The notes under the pieces were generated by a model. That model was not told the DNA's origin. It did not search any database and saw only the letters and a list, made by a program, of their open reading frames with translations. From positions 124,001 through 188,000 of the forward strand of contig NZ_BQID01000009.1 in assembly GCF_021602345.1 (NCBI RefSeq): a DNA stretch of 64,000 nucleotides. The letters run 5' to 3'. Each line of letters starts with the position of its first letter. Positions within the stretch are counted from its first letter, which is position 1. Of the stretch, positions 8,889 to 17,481 are shown one piece after another. The DNA is from Pseudomonas pharyngis (GTDB taxonomy: Bacteria > Pseudomonadota > Gammaproteobacteria > Pseudomonadales > Pseudomonadaceae). The position numbers and the translations under genes are program-made.

Positions 8889-9767
8889 TCAGCGCCGGCT
8901 CTGCTGCCACGCTGCCGCCAGCCCGCTGCAACAGATCACTGCGATCCCGATCACCGTCATCAGGGTCGGCGTGTGCGCAAACAGCAACCAGCCCAATAAC
9001 CCCGCGAACACGATCTGGCAATAACCGAACGGCGCCAGCAATGCTGGTGCGGCATGGCGGAAAGCCTGGGTCAGAAACAGGTGCGCGGTCATTCCGCAAC
9101 TGCCCAGCGCCAGCATCAACAACGCATGCCCCAGGCTCGGCACCTGCCAGAAGAACGGCACCAGCGCACTCATCACCAGCGTGTTGCACAGCCCGGCGAA
9201 AAAGTTGCTGGTGGTCGGGCTGTCGACTTCAGCGAGCTTGCGGGTGAGCAATTGATAGAAGCAGAAAAACAGCGCCGAGCAGAACGGCAACAAAATCGCC
9301 GGGGTGAACAAATCACCGCCCGGATGGACGATGATCAGCACCCCGATGAACCCGCACACCACCGCGATCCACTGACCGCGCGTCACCCGTTCCTTGAGCA
9401 ACGGCACCGACAGCGCCGTCACCAGCACCGGCGCAAGAAAGTTGACCGCCGTGGCTTCGGCCAACGGGATGTACAGCAACGCCGTGGTGAAAAACAGGCT
9501 GGTCCCCAACAGGCACAACGCCCGCGCCAATTGCCACAACGGGCGTTTGGTGCGCAGCACACGCAGCCCGGACTGCGGCAGGAAAATCCCCGCCATCAGC
9601 AGCGTGTGCACCAGATACCGCGCCCACACCACCATGACGATCGGATAAAAACCCGAAAGGTATTTCGACAGCGCGTCGTGGCTGGAGAACAGGAACGTCG
9701 CCACGACAATCAGCAAGATCCCCTTGAAGGGTTGGTTGACGCCGGAAAGCGGAGTGCTGACGGTCAT
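8889..9767 (-). CDS. EamA-family DMT transporter
   Basis: 292 aa with about 10 hydrophobic helices in two EamA repeats (residues 15-145 and 155-288). Seen: VVATFLFSSHDALSKYLSG in helix 1 and the helix 3/4 pattern FFTTALLYIPLAEATAVNFLAPVL, typical of the family. It is the last gene of a minus-strand run with the sugar-isomerase-like and Gfo/Idh genes, 66 bases downstream of the former, so it may move their substrate or product. Direction and substrate are unknown. Confidence 0.85.
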   Translation of the reverse strand: MTVSTPLSGVNQPFKGILLIVVATFLFSSHDALSKYLSGFYPIVMVVWARYLVHTLLMAGIFLPQSGLRVLRTKRPLWQLARALCLLGTSLFFTTALLYIPLAEATAVNFLAPVLVTALSVPLLKERVTRGQWIAVVCGFIGVLIIVHPGGDLFTPAILLPFCSALFFCFYQLLTRKLAEVDSPTTSNFFAGLCNTLVMSALVPFFWQVPSLGHALLMLALGSCGMTAHLFLTQAFRHAAPALLAPFGYCQIVFAGLLGWLLFAHTPTLMTVIGIAVICCSGLAAAWQQSRR

Positions 9768-9833
9768 GGGCTCTCTCTGAATGAAAAATAAACGGTGACG
9801 AGGTCGCGTGCGCCCTCGCCCCTTGAAGCAGAC

Positions 9834-10649
9834 TTAAAGCCGGGCCAACAATTCCCGTGTCCGGTCGATCGCCATTTGCGCCCGCTGCAATCCACTCACG
9901 CCTTGCTCCAGCAATTTGACCGTGGGAATTTCCAGACTCAGGGGAAGGTTAGCCGGAAGACTGCGCAACAAGCCGCTCAAGTCACAATCGCCCTCGCCGG
10001 GAAACCGTCGTTCATTGCGGGCCTGACGCAAGATCTCGGCCATGTCCGTCGGCCTCGGCCCGGCAACATCGCACAACTGTGCATAGCGCAGCCGTGAGGG
10101 CGGCACGCCATCCAGATCTTCCAGCCGCGATCCGGAACGGTCGAAGTGAAACGCATCGACCAGCACCGCACCGTTTTCGCGCCCGGCCTTGGCGACGATG
10201 CGCAACGCCTGCTCAAGATTGCGTGCATCGGTCCAGGGCATGAACTCCAGATGCGGGTGCAAACCGTAGCGCGCCGCCAGATCGCAGAGTGCCGCAAAAT
10301 TATCGGTGAGCCGCTGTTCGTCGGGATCGTTACCGGCGACCAGCAATTCACTGGCACCGAACTCCGCGCCAACGCTGAGCAGTGGCTCGAAATCCGCCAC
10401 CACTGTCTGCGGCTTCAATCGAAGGATTTCCACGTCGAGCACGCCGATTCCGGTGTCACGCAAACGCGCCAGTGTCTGACGCCGCAAATCGCCATCGGCT
10501 ACCAGCGGAAAGTGATATTCCTCGGGCGTCGCCGGCTCCAGACGCAGGCCGACATGGCTGTAACCGGCACGGGCCGCGACCTCGACCATCTCGGGTGGCG
10601 ACAACTCCAGCACGGTCAGGCTGGCCAGGGACAGAATTCGTTCGTTCAT
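9834..10649 (-). CDS. Sugar phosphate isomerase/epimerase-like TIM-barrel protein
   Basis: 271 aa, xylose-isomerase-like TIM barrel (AP endonuclease family 2). The metal-binding acidic/His residues are in recognisable strands: HLEFMPW, VLVDAFHFDRSGS, YAQLCDVAG and LSLEIPTVK. Two bases separate its start from the Gfo/Idh stop, so the two genes form an operon. Such proteins isomerise sugars, dehydrate cyclic keto-polyols (as QuiC1 and IolE do) or cleave glycosides of 3-keto sugars. Which reaction applies here cannot be told from sequence alone. Confidence 0.82.
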   Translation of the reverse strand: MNERILSLASLTVLELSPPEMVEVAARAGYSHVGLRLEPATPEEYHFPLVADGDLRRQTLARLRDTGIGVLDVEILRLKPQTVVADFEPLLSVGAEFGASELLVAGNDPDEQRLTDNFAALCDLAARYGLHPHLEFMPWTDARNLEQALRIVAKAGRENGAVLVDAFHFDRSGSRLEDLDGVPPSRLRYAQLCDVAGPRPTDMAEILRQARNERRFPGEGDCDLSGLLRSLPANLPLSLEIPTVKLLEQGVSGLQRAQMAIDRTRELLARL

Positions 10650-10651
10650 GT

Positions 10652-11713
10652 TCAGGCCTCGATCTGCGCGGGTTCGGTGGCGCGACCGCTGGCCGCCGCT
10701 TCACGGATGGCCTCGACCAGCGCCAGCGTGCGGGCGGCGTCGGCGGCACTCACCAATGGTTCGACTTCCCGCCGTACCACGCGGACGAAATGCTGCAACT
10801 GCAACCGGAGGGCTTCGTCCGGTGTGAACGGTTCATCAACGGACAGCAACGGCTCATGCCAACCGGCGTCCACCTGCTCGGCGCGGTAATGCCAGCGCTT
10901 GAGTTGCGGAATGCTCAAGGCCCCGGCCGTTCCCGCCAGTAAATAGCACGGCTGATCCGCCTGACGTGGATAGACCGGGTTCTCACCGGAGTTCAACTCC
11001 CAGCTCCATGGAGCCGCCACCGCATCGGAACCGGTCAGGGTGCCGAGCGCTCCGCCATCGAATTGCAGCAGAATCGCCGCGCTGTCTTCATTGGCAAAAC
11101 CGCGCACCGAATGGTCGGTGATCGCCTGCACCGAACGCACTTCACCACACAGGTGACGCAGCAGATCGAGGTCGTGAATCAGATTGGTCAACAGCATTCC
11201 GGCACCTGCCTCGCGCCGCCACACCGTTTCGAAATACTGGTCGGGCTTGCGCAGCTGGAACAACGCAGTCACCAGCGTCAGCCGTCCCAACGCCCCACCC
11301 TTGACCAGCTCATGAGCACGCACGATCAACGGATTGTGCCGCCGATGATGGCCGACCAGCACCGGTACGCCACTGCGCTTCACCGCCGCCACCAATTCCC
11401 GCGCTTCATCCAGGTTTACGCCCACCGGCTTTTCCAGCAACACCGGAACGCCAGCGGCCAAGCAATCCAGCGCGGTGCTGACGTGCTGATTATTGGGATT
11501 GGCAACGATCACTGCGTCTGGCCGGTTCTGCTCCAGCATCTGACGGTGATCGGCGAAATGCGCCACACCCCACTCCGCCGCCAGGGCCGGTGCCTGAGGG
11601 CCGGGGTCGCCCACGGCGCATAACGTGGCCTCAGTGAGATTCTTCAAGTGCCGGTAATGTTGCTGGCCCATGTTGCCGGCGCCGATCAGGGCGATTCGAA
11701 GGGGCGGGTTCAA
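10652..11713 (-). CDS. Gfo/Idh/MocA family NAD(P)-dependent oxidoreductase
   Basis: 353 aa. N-terminal Rossmann fold with ALIGAGNMGQQHYRHL (residues 8-23) and the EKPVG motif (94-98) holding the catalytic lysine; the C-terminal alpha/beta substrate domain follows. Members oxidise sugars, inositols and related cyclic polyols. First gene of the minus-strand arm of the IclR block. A 19-bp operator-like site (11762-11780) lies about 50 bases upstream of its start. Substrate unknown. Confidence 0.88.
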   Translation of the reverse strand: MNPPLRIALIGAGNMGQQHYRHLKNLTEATLCAVGDPGPQAPALAAEWGVAHFADHRQMLEQNRPDAVIVANPNNQHVSTALDCLAAGVPVLLEKPVGVNLDEARELVAAVKRSGVPVLVGHHRRHNPLIVRAHELVKGGALGRLTLVTALFQLRKPDQYFETVWRREAGAGMLLTNLIHDLDLLRHLCGEVRSVQAITDHSVRGFANEDSAAILLQFDGGALGTLTGSDAVAAPWSWELNSGENPVYPRQADQPCYLLAGTAGALSIPQLKRWHYRAEQVDAGWHEPLLSVDEPFTPDEALRLQLQHFVRVVRREVEPLVSAADAARTLALVEAIREAAASGRATEPAQIEA

Positions 11714-11761
11714 GGTGCGATCCTCTTGTGATTGTTGTAGGAAAACTCACTCCATCAACAA

Positions 11762-11780
11762 TTTAGAACCCGGTTCCAGA
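11762..11780. promoter_or_regulatory. Candidate IclR operator, copy 1 (upstream of Gfo/Idh gene)
   Basis: TTTAGAACCCGGTTCCAGA contains the palindrome GAACC-C-GGTTC. The reverse complement of a sequence at 12738-12756, in front of the divergent FAD dehydrogenase gene, matches it at 17 of 19 positions. Two such sites at the heads of both arms of one block strongly suggest a shared regulator, most likely the IclR protein encoded between them. Confidence 0.7.
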
Positions 11781-11829
11781 TTCTCACACCCACTCGGTTG
11801 AAAAGTGGGCGAACAGCGCACAGCTTTGC

Positions 11830-12606
11830 TTAAACGAACAACTCCGAGGCCAGGCTGGCCGCCGACAACTCCTCGGTGAACGTCAGCAGCAACGGAGCCA
11901 GTTCATGCAATCGCGCCGCCGACATCCGTGCGCTTGGCCCAGCAATGCTGAGCACGCCAATCACCCGACCATCGGCGGGATGTTTCACCACGGCAGCAAT
12001 CGCCGAAGTGCCGACCGCCGAGCTTTCTTCCACACAGGCATAGCCCTGTTCCCGGGCCACGCGCAGGCGTTCGAGCAGTTCAATATTGGAGCGCGGCGCA
12101 TTGGGCCCGATATCCGCCGGCACCTCCGCGCCCTGGCGCTCGACCAGCGACAACGCCTCGGCGTCGCTCATGCACGCCAGCCACGCATGGCCCGACGCGG
12201 TGTAGAACAGCGGCGCATCGCGGCCCATGTCCGGGTCGTAACGCAGACCGCTACGAGCGCCCTGGGCCTTGGCGATCCAGGTCTGACGCTCGCCGTCGAT
12301 CACCCCGAGGCGTACCAACTCACCGGTTTCCTGGGCCAGGCGATCAAGCACCGGCTGCACGATGTCGGCACCGCTGCTCGACAGGTATTGAAAGCCCATC
12401 GCCACCAGTTTGGTCGACAGGTGATAACGCAACGTCTCCGGGTTCTGCCGCACATAACCCAAGCGGATCAGCTCGGCGAGCAGGCGGTGCGTCGCGCTCT
12501 TCGGAATGTCCAGTTGCTCGGCCAGGGTCTGCATCGGCAGCCCGCGCGGATCACTGGTGAGGCTTTCCAGCACGCTGAAAACCCGTTCGATTTGACTGCC
12601 GGCCAT
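11830..12606 (-). CDS. IclR-family transcriptional regulator
   Basis: 258 aa. N-terminal winged HTH (residues 4-66: IERVFSVLESLTSDPRGLPMQTL, then LDIPKSATHRLLAELIRLGYV) and C-terminal effector domain (75-255) with the family pattern CVEESSAVGTSAIAAVV. The ATG at 12606 starts at the conserved family N-terminus; the frame continues open upstream but that part is antisense to the FAD dehydrogenase gene. It lies between two catabolic arms that carry matching operator-like sites and probably controls both. The effector is unknown. Confidence 0.9.
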   Translation of the reverse strand: MAGSQIERVFSVLESLTSDPRGLPMQTLAEQLDIPKSATHRLLAELIRLGYVRQNPETLRYHLSTKLVAMGFQYLSSSGADIVQPVLDRLAQETGELVRLGVIDGERQTWIAKAQGARSGLRYDPDMGRDAPLFYTASGHAWLACMSDAEALSLVERQGAEVPADIGPNAPRSNIELLERLRVAREQGYACVEESSAVGTSAIAAVVKHPADGRVIGVLSIAGPSARMSAARLHELAPLLLTFTEELSAASLASELFV

Positions 12607-12662
12607 GGTGCGCTCTCGGTGAAATTTCGCCGATTCTAGAAGACATCCCGAGGAATGCGAAA

Positions 12663-12673
12663 TCTGGAACCTG
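12663..12673. promoter_or_regulatory. Partial IclR operator half-site
   Basis: TCTGGAACCTG repeats the first 11 bases of the site at 12738, 75 bases upstream of it. It lies within the divergent promoter region of the IclR and FAD dehydrogenase genes and may allow cooperative binding or autoregulation. Confidence 0.45.
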
Positions 12674-12737
12674 GCGTCCGATAACCGCCCACTTTGCGCG
12701 TCAGTCGGTTGATCTGCTTCGCCAGCACTGGTTATTT

Positions 12738-12756
12738 TCTGGAACCTGATTCTAAA
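12738..12756. promoter_or_regulatory. Candidate IclR operator, copy 2 (upstream of FAD dehydrogenase gene)
   Basis: TCTGGAACCTGATTCTAAA is the inverted near-copy of the site at 11762-11780. It ends 27 bases before the start codon at 12784, a position suited to repression or to control of the promoter. Confidence 0.65.
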
Positions 12757-12783
12757 AATAATTGATTGCTGGAGCGTTTCCTG

Positions 12784-14520
12784 ATGCCTGCCCTTCCCGA
12801 TATCCACTGCGACGTTCTGGTGGTCGGCTCCGGCGCCGCCGGTTTGTCGGCCGCCGTCACCGCCGCCTGGCATGGCTTGAAGGTCATCGTGGTGGAAAAG
12901 GATCCGGTGTTCGGCGGCGCCACCGCGTGGTCCGGTGGCTGGGCGTGGGTGCCGTGCAATCCGCTGGCCCGGCGCGCCGGGATCGTGGAAGACGTGGAAT
13001 TGCCGCGCACCTATCTGCGCCACGAACTCGGCGAGCACTACGACCCGGCCATGATCGACGCCTTCCTTGAAGCCGGCCCGCGCATGGTGGCGTTCTTCGA
13101 ACAACACACCGCCTTGCAATTCGCCGACGGCAACGCCATCGCCGACATCCACGGCGAAACACCGGGCGCCGGCACCGGCGGACGCTCGGTGATTGCCGCT
13201 CCCTACGACGGACGAAAGGTCGGGCGCCTGCTCAAGCGTCTTCGCACAACGATGCGGGAAACATCGTTCATGGGCATGCCGATCATGGCCGGCGCGGACC
13301 TGTCGGCGTTTCTCAATCTGACTCGCTCGTTGTCGGCGGCCTGGCACGTGACCCGGCGTTTCACTCGCCACCTGCTGGACCTGGCGCTGCACGGCCGAGC
13401 GATGCAACTGGTCAACGGCGTGGCGCTGGTGGCGCGGCTGGCGAAATCCGCCGAAGACCTCGGCGTGCTGCTGTGGGAATCGGCGCCAGTGACGGAACTG
13501 CTGCGCGACGAATCACGCATCACCGGCGCTCGCGTGAACACCACAAAAGGCCCGATCACTGTCCATGCCCGCAAAGCCGTGGTGCTCGCCGCTGGCGGAT
13601 TTGCCAACGACATCGAGCGACGCAAAGCCTTGTTCCCTCGCACGCCCAGCGGTCATGAACATTGGGCACTGCCTCCGCTGGCAGTCAATGGCGACGGTCT
13701 GCGACTGGGCGAAACCGCTGGGGGCCGGGTCAACACCGATGTGGCCTCGCCCGTGGCGTGGGCACCGGTCTCGCAGGTGCCACATTCCGACGGCAGCATC
13801 GGCCATTTCCCACACATCATCGAGCGCGGTAAACCGGGCGTCATTGGCGTGCTGCGCAACGGCCAGCGCTTCGTCAACGAAGCCAACGGCTATTACGACT
13901 ACGTCAGCGCCATGGTCGCCGCCGCCCCCGAGGGCGAAGAGGTCGCGTCCTGGCTGATCTGCACCCGCGCGTTCCAGCGCCGTTACGGGCTAGGCATGTC
14001 TCGGCCGTTTCCGGTGCCGGTGTCAGGTTTTATCCGCAGCGGCTATCTGAAAACCGGCGATACCCTGGAGGAATTGGCCGGCGCATGCGGCATCGACGCG
14101 AAGGGTTTACGCGCCACCGTCGATGATTACAACCACCATGCCCGGCACGGCGAAGACCCGCTGTTCGGTCGCGGCTCGACCCCGTACAACCGCAAACAGG
14201 GCGATCCCGCGCAACAGCCCAACCCGTGCGTGGCGCCCATCGAACAAGGCCCGTTCTACGCGGTGAAGGTGCAGCCGGGCTGCTTCGGCACCTTCGCCGG
14301 GCTCAAGGTCAACCCGCATGCGCAAGTGCTCGACGCCGAAGACAGGCCCATCGCCGGGCTCTACGCCGCCGGTGGCGACATGGCCAGCATCATGGGCGGG
14401 CATTATCCGGCGGGCGGGATCAACCTCGGCCCGGCCCTGACTTTCGGTTACATCGCAGCCCGGCACATGGCGGGCGTCACGGCTTTCGAACAGGAGATCG
14501 ACCATGCAGCACATCGTTAA
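12784..14520 (+). CDS. FAD-dependent dehydrogenase (fumarate reductase / 3-ketosteroid dehydrogenase-like flavoprotein)
   Basis: 578 aa. N-terminal FAD-binding GSGAAG (residues 15-20) with VVEKDPVFGGATAWSGG, and the C-terminal FAD contact GLYAAGGDMASIMGGHYPAGG typical of the FAD_binding_2 / KsdD-like superfamily. ATG 12784 has GGAG at 12771-12774; an upstream TTG is less likely. The stop overlaps the AKR start by 17 bases, so the two are coupled. Members introduce C=C bonds next to a carbonyl or reduce them; next to Gfo/Idh and isomerase-like genes it may act on a cyclic keto-acid or steroid-like ring. True substrate unknown. Confidence 0.85.
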   Translation: MPALPDIHCDVLVVGSGAAGLSAAVTAAWHGLKVIVVEKDPVFGGATAWSGGWAWVPCNPLARRAGIVEDVELPRTYLRHELGEHYDPAMIDAFLEAGPRMVAFFEQHTALQFADGNAIADIHGETPGAGTGGRSVIAAPYDGRKVGRLLKRLRTTMRETSFMGMPIMAGADLSAFLNLTRSLSAAWHVTRRFTRHLLDLALHGRAMQLVNGVALVARLAKSAEDLGVLLWESAPVTELLRDESRITGARVNTTKGPITVHARKAVVLAAGGFANDIERRKALFPRTPSGHEHWALPPLAVNGDGLRLGETAGGRVNTDVASPVAWAPVSQVPHSDGSIGHFPHIIERGKPGVIGVLRNGQRFVNEANGYYDYVSAMVAAAPEGEEVASWLICTRAFQRRYGLGMSRPFPVPVSGFIRSGYLKTGDTLEELAGACGIDAKGLRATVDDYNHHARHGEDPLFGRGSTPYNRKQGDPAQQPNPCVAPIEQGPFYAVKVQPGCFGTFAGLKVNPHAQVLDAEDRPIAGLYAAGGDMASIMGGHYPAGGINLGPALTFGYIAARHMAGVTAFEQEIDHAAHR

Positions 14521-15337
14521 CAGACAAGGACTGAACCTGCCAAAACTCGGCCTCGGCACCTGGCCGATGCTCGGCGACGAATGCACCCGCGCCGTGGAGC
14601 AAGCCCTGGAACTCGGTTACCGCCACATCGACACGGCAGCGGCCTACAACAACGAAGACGCAGTCGGACAGGCGCTGGCAAATACGCCGACACCCCGCGA
14701 GCAGATCCACGTCACCACCAAGGTCTGGTGGGATCAGTTGCAACCGGACGCCATGCGTCACTCGCTGGATCGCAGCCTCAAGGCCTTGCGCAGCGAGTAC
14801 GTTGATCTGTTCATGATCCATTGGCCGAGCACTGACTGGGACCTGCCGCGCACCCTTGAAACCCTCGCATCCTTCAAGGAACAGGGGCTGGCTCGCAACA
14901 TCGGCGTGGCGAATTTTCCGCTGCCGCTGCTGCGCAAAGTCGTCGAGGAATACGGCATTCCTCTGTCAGCCATTCAGGTCGAGTACCACGTCCTGCTCGG
15001 ACAAAACGCCTTGCTCGACTACGCCCGTCAACACGATCTGGCGCTGACGGCCTACACGCCACTGGCGCGTAACAAGGTCTCGGAGATTCCACAGATTCAG
15101 CAGATCGCCGAAAAACACGGCGTGCTGCCGACTCAGGTGGCGCTGAAATGGCTGCTGGATCAGGACAACGTGGCGGCGATTCCCAAGGCCAGCAGCAAGA
15201 CCAATCAACTGGCCAACCTGACCTCGCTGAATGTCGAACTGGATGACGACGACCGAGCGTTGATCGCCGCGTTGTCCAAGCGCGAACGTCAGGTCAGCCC
15301 GGACTTCGCGCCGGTGTGGGATGCCTTCGACCGCTGA
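14504..15337 (+). CDS. Aldo/keto reductase
   Basis: 277 aa TIM-barrel NADPH-dependent reductase. The catalytic tetrad is visible: Asp43 and Tyr48 (HIDTAAAYNNE), Lys73 (VTTKVWW) and His106 (FMIHWP). It resembles 2,5-diketo-D-gluconate reductase-type enzymes. It starts 17 bases inside the 3' end of the FAD dehydrogenase gene and ends the plus-strand arm of the IclR block. It likely reduces a keto or aldehyde intermediate of the same pathway. A strong terminator follows at 15403. Confidence 0.9.
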   Translation: MQHIVNRQGLNLPKLGLGTWPMLGDECTRAVEQALELGYRHIDTAAAYNNEDAVGQALANTPTPREQIHVTTKVWWDQLQPDAMRHSLDRSLKALRSEYVDLFMIHWPSTDWDLPRTLETLASFKEQGLARNIGVANFPLPLLRKVVEEYGIPLSAIQVEYHVLLGQNALLDYARQHDLALTAYTPLARNKVSEIPQIQQIAEKHGVLPTQVALKWLLDQDNVAAIPKASSKTNQLANLTSLNVELDDDDRALIAALSKRERQVSPDFAPVWDAFDR

Positions 15338-15402
15338 CACCCGACCCGGCGAAAGAAAACCGCCGGCGGATTGAATTCCCGGCGCTCGCGCTCGTCAATA
15401 AC

Positions 15403-15438
15403 AGGCCCGACCTCGTCACCCCGAGGCCGGGCCTTTGT
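15403..15438 (+). terminator. Rho-independent terminator after the aldo/keto reductase
   Basis: AGGCCCGACCTCG pairs with CGAGGCCGGGCCT (one internal mismatch) around a short loop and is followed by TTTGTGTGTG. Confidence 0.8.
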
Positions 15439-15527
15439 GTGTGTGTGCGAATAGACGGACGACCGGACTGGCGCCACACTCACACACCAGCAACACTCAT
15501 CACCACCTACAGATAGAGGATTCCCAC

Positions 15528-16415
15528 ATGCTATGGAAAAAAGGCCGACGCAGTGACAACGTCGTCGATGCCCGTGGCGATGACATGGGTGGTGGCGGCG
15601 GCATGCGCTTCGGCGGTGGCAAGGGCCTGAGTCTTGGGGCGATCCTGCTGATCGTCGGCATCGGCTGGATCACCGGCCAGGACCCGCTACAGATCCTCGG
15701 CCAGCTCACCGGGCAGATGACCGAACAATCGGCCCCGACTTCGCAAACCCGTCAGGCACCGCCGGCCAACGATGAACAGGCCGAGTTCGTGCGCTCGATT
15801 CTCGGCGACACCGAAGACACCTGGGGCGCGATCTTCCAGCAGGCCGGCCGGCAATATAAGGATCCGACCCTGGTGCTGTTCAGCAACCGGGTCAATTCCG
15901 CCTGCGGTCTGGCGACCTCGGCCACCGGCCCGTTCTATTGCCCGGCGGACCAGAAAGTCTATCTGGACATGGCGTTCTTCCAGGAAATGGCCCAACGCTT
16001 CAAGGCTGCCGGCGACTTCGCCCAAGCCTACGTGATCGCTCATGAAGTCGGACACCATGTGCAGACGCTTCTCGGCGTCTCGGCGAAAATTCAGACAGCC
16101 CGCCAGCAAGGCCGGCAGATGGAAGGCGACGGCGGCCTGCTGGTGCGTCAGGAACTGCAAGCCGATTGTCTGGCCGGGGTCTGGGCCTACAACGCGCAGA
16201 AGCGTCTGAACTGGCTGGAACCGGGCGATATCGAAGAAGCCTTGAACGCGGCGAACGCCATCGGTGATGATCGCCTGCAACAACAGGGTCAGGGCCGTGT
16301 GGTGCCGGACTCGTTTACCCACGGTACGTCGGCGCAAAGGGTGCGCTGGTTCAAAACCGGATTCGCCCAGGGCCAGGTCGGCCAGTGCGATACCTTTGCG
16401 GCGAAAAACCTGTAA
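15528..16415 (+). CDS. ypfJ: YpfJ-family neutral zinc metallopeptidase
   Basis: 295 aa membrane-anchored protein. A Gly-rich N-terminus (GGGGGMRFGGGKG) is followed by one membrane helix (about residues 33-50) and a periplasmic zinc-peptidase domain. The HEVGH zinc motif is at 172-176 with QADCLAGVWA as the likely third-ligand region. ATG 15528 follows TAGAGGA; the frame is open further upstream without a start of comparable quality. The alpha/beta hydrolase gene begins at the very next base. Substrate unknown. Confidence 0.88.
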   Translation: MLWKKGRRSDNVVDARGDDMGGGGGMRFGGGKGLSLGAILLIVGIGWITGQDPLQILGQLTGQMTEQSAPTSQTRQAPPANDEQAEFVRSILGDTEDTWGAIFQQAGRQYKDPTLVLFSNRVNSACGLATSATGPFYCPADQKVYLDMAFFQEMAQRFKAAGDFAQAYVIAHEVGHHVQTLLGVSAKIQTARQQGRQMEGDGGLLVRQELQADCLAGVWAYNAQKRLNWLEPGDIEEALNAANAIGDDRLQQQGQGRVVPDSFTHGTSAQRVRWFKTGFAQGQVGQCDTFAAKNL

Positions 16416-17366
16416 ATGCATAAATGGCTGTTGGCTTTACTGTTCATCGGCGGCACCGCCCAAGCGGCCGGCGTCGACGCAATCAGTCCCGGGCGCCTGC
16501 AATTGCAGGCCGGCGAAATGGCGGTAGGCATCGGCCCGGCGCCGGCGAAAATCGAGCGCGTGCTGATCGTCATTCATGGCCGTCTGCGCAACGCCGAGAC
16601 CTATCGCAAAAGCGGCGAAGTCGCGGCGGAACTGGCCGGGCAAACCGCCAACACCCTGGTGATCGCCCCGCAGTTTCTCAACGAAAGCGATGTGGCGCTC
16701 TACTCGTTACCCGCCAGCGTACTGCGCTGGCAAGGCAACGACTGGATGGGCGGCGGGTTATCCACAGGGCCGAACCCGCTGAGTTCCTACGCCGCACTGG
16801 ACGAAATCGTCGGGCGGCTGAGCGATCGCAAGCAGTTTCCGGACGTGAAGCAGATCGTGATCTTCGGCCACTCCGGCGGCGCGCAGGTGGTGCAGCGTTA
16901 CGCGCTGCTGGCCCAGGAACAACCGGCGCTCAAGACCGAGGGCATTCGCTTGCGTTATGTGGTGGCCAACCCGTCGTCGTACGCCTACTTCAATGAGCAA
17001 CGCCCGGTAGCTTTCGATCATGCGAAGTGCCCGGGTTTCAACCGCTGGAAGTACGGTCTGGTGGACCCGCCGATCTACGCGGGTGGGCAAACGCCCGCGC
17101 AGCTTGAAGGCCGTTACGTCAAACGCGAGGTGATTTATCTGCTGGGCCAGCAGGACACCGACCCGCAACACCCGGCGCTGGACAAGAGCTGCGCCGCCAA
17201 AGCCCAGGGGGCTTATCGACTGGAGCGCGGGAAGCTGTTTTTCGGTTACTTGCTGCGTCGTCACCCTGAAGGGGTGAATCAGCGCCTGATCGAAGTACCC
17301 GGCGTCGGGCATAACGGCGACGGCATGCTGACCTCGCCGGAAGGCCAGAAAGCGATATTCGAATAA
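16416..17366 (+). CDS. Secreted alpha/beta hydrolase
   Basis: 316 aa with a Sec signal peptide (residues 1-18, MHKWLLALLFIGGTAQA). The nucleophile elbow GHSGGA is at 151-156 with Ser153, an oxyanion-type VIHGRLRN segment is near 53, and the catalytic His is likely in VPGVGHNGDGM near the C-terminus. The start codon directly abuts the ypfJ stop. Closest resemblance is to the uncharacterised periplasmic alpha/beta hydrolases of Pseudomonas; substrate unknown. Confidence 0.8.
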   Translation: MHKWLLALLFIGGTAQAAGVDAISPGRLQLQAGEMAVGIGPAPAKIERVLIVIHGRLRNAETYRKSGEVAAELAGQTANTLVIAPQFLNESDVALYSLPASVLRWQGNDWMGGGLSTGPNPLSSYAALDEIVGRLSDRKQFPDVKQIVIFGHSGGAQVVQRYALLAQEQPALKTEGIRLRYVVANPSSYAYFNEQRPVAFDHAKCPGFNRWKYGLVDPPIYAGGQTPAQLEGRYVKREVIYLLGQQDTDPQHPALDKSCAAKAQGAYRLERGKLFFGYLLRRHPEGVNQRLIEVPGVGHNGDGMLTSPEGQKAIFE

Positions 17367-17390
17367 GTCTTGTGTTAAGTGGGCCGACGC

Positions 17391-17465
17391 CATCGCCAGC
17401 AGGCTGGCTCCCACATTTGAAATGCATTCCCCGGTGGGAGCGAGCCTGCTCGCGATGGGGCCCGC
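17391..17465. repeat. REP doublet (inverted pair)
   Basis: Two Pseudomonas REP units in opposite orientation (GCCAGCAGGCTGGCTCCCAC and GGTGGGAGCGAGCCTGCTCG) separated by about 20 bases, between convergent genes. The left unit has the GCTGGC variant core. Confidence 0.85.
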
Positions 17466-17481
17466 TCCGACAACCGATAAA

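Noticed and set aside
12607-13407. N-terminal extension of the IclR frame
   Set aside because: The extra residues have no family similarity and overlap the FAD dehydrogenase gene; the IclR start at 12606 fits the family.
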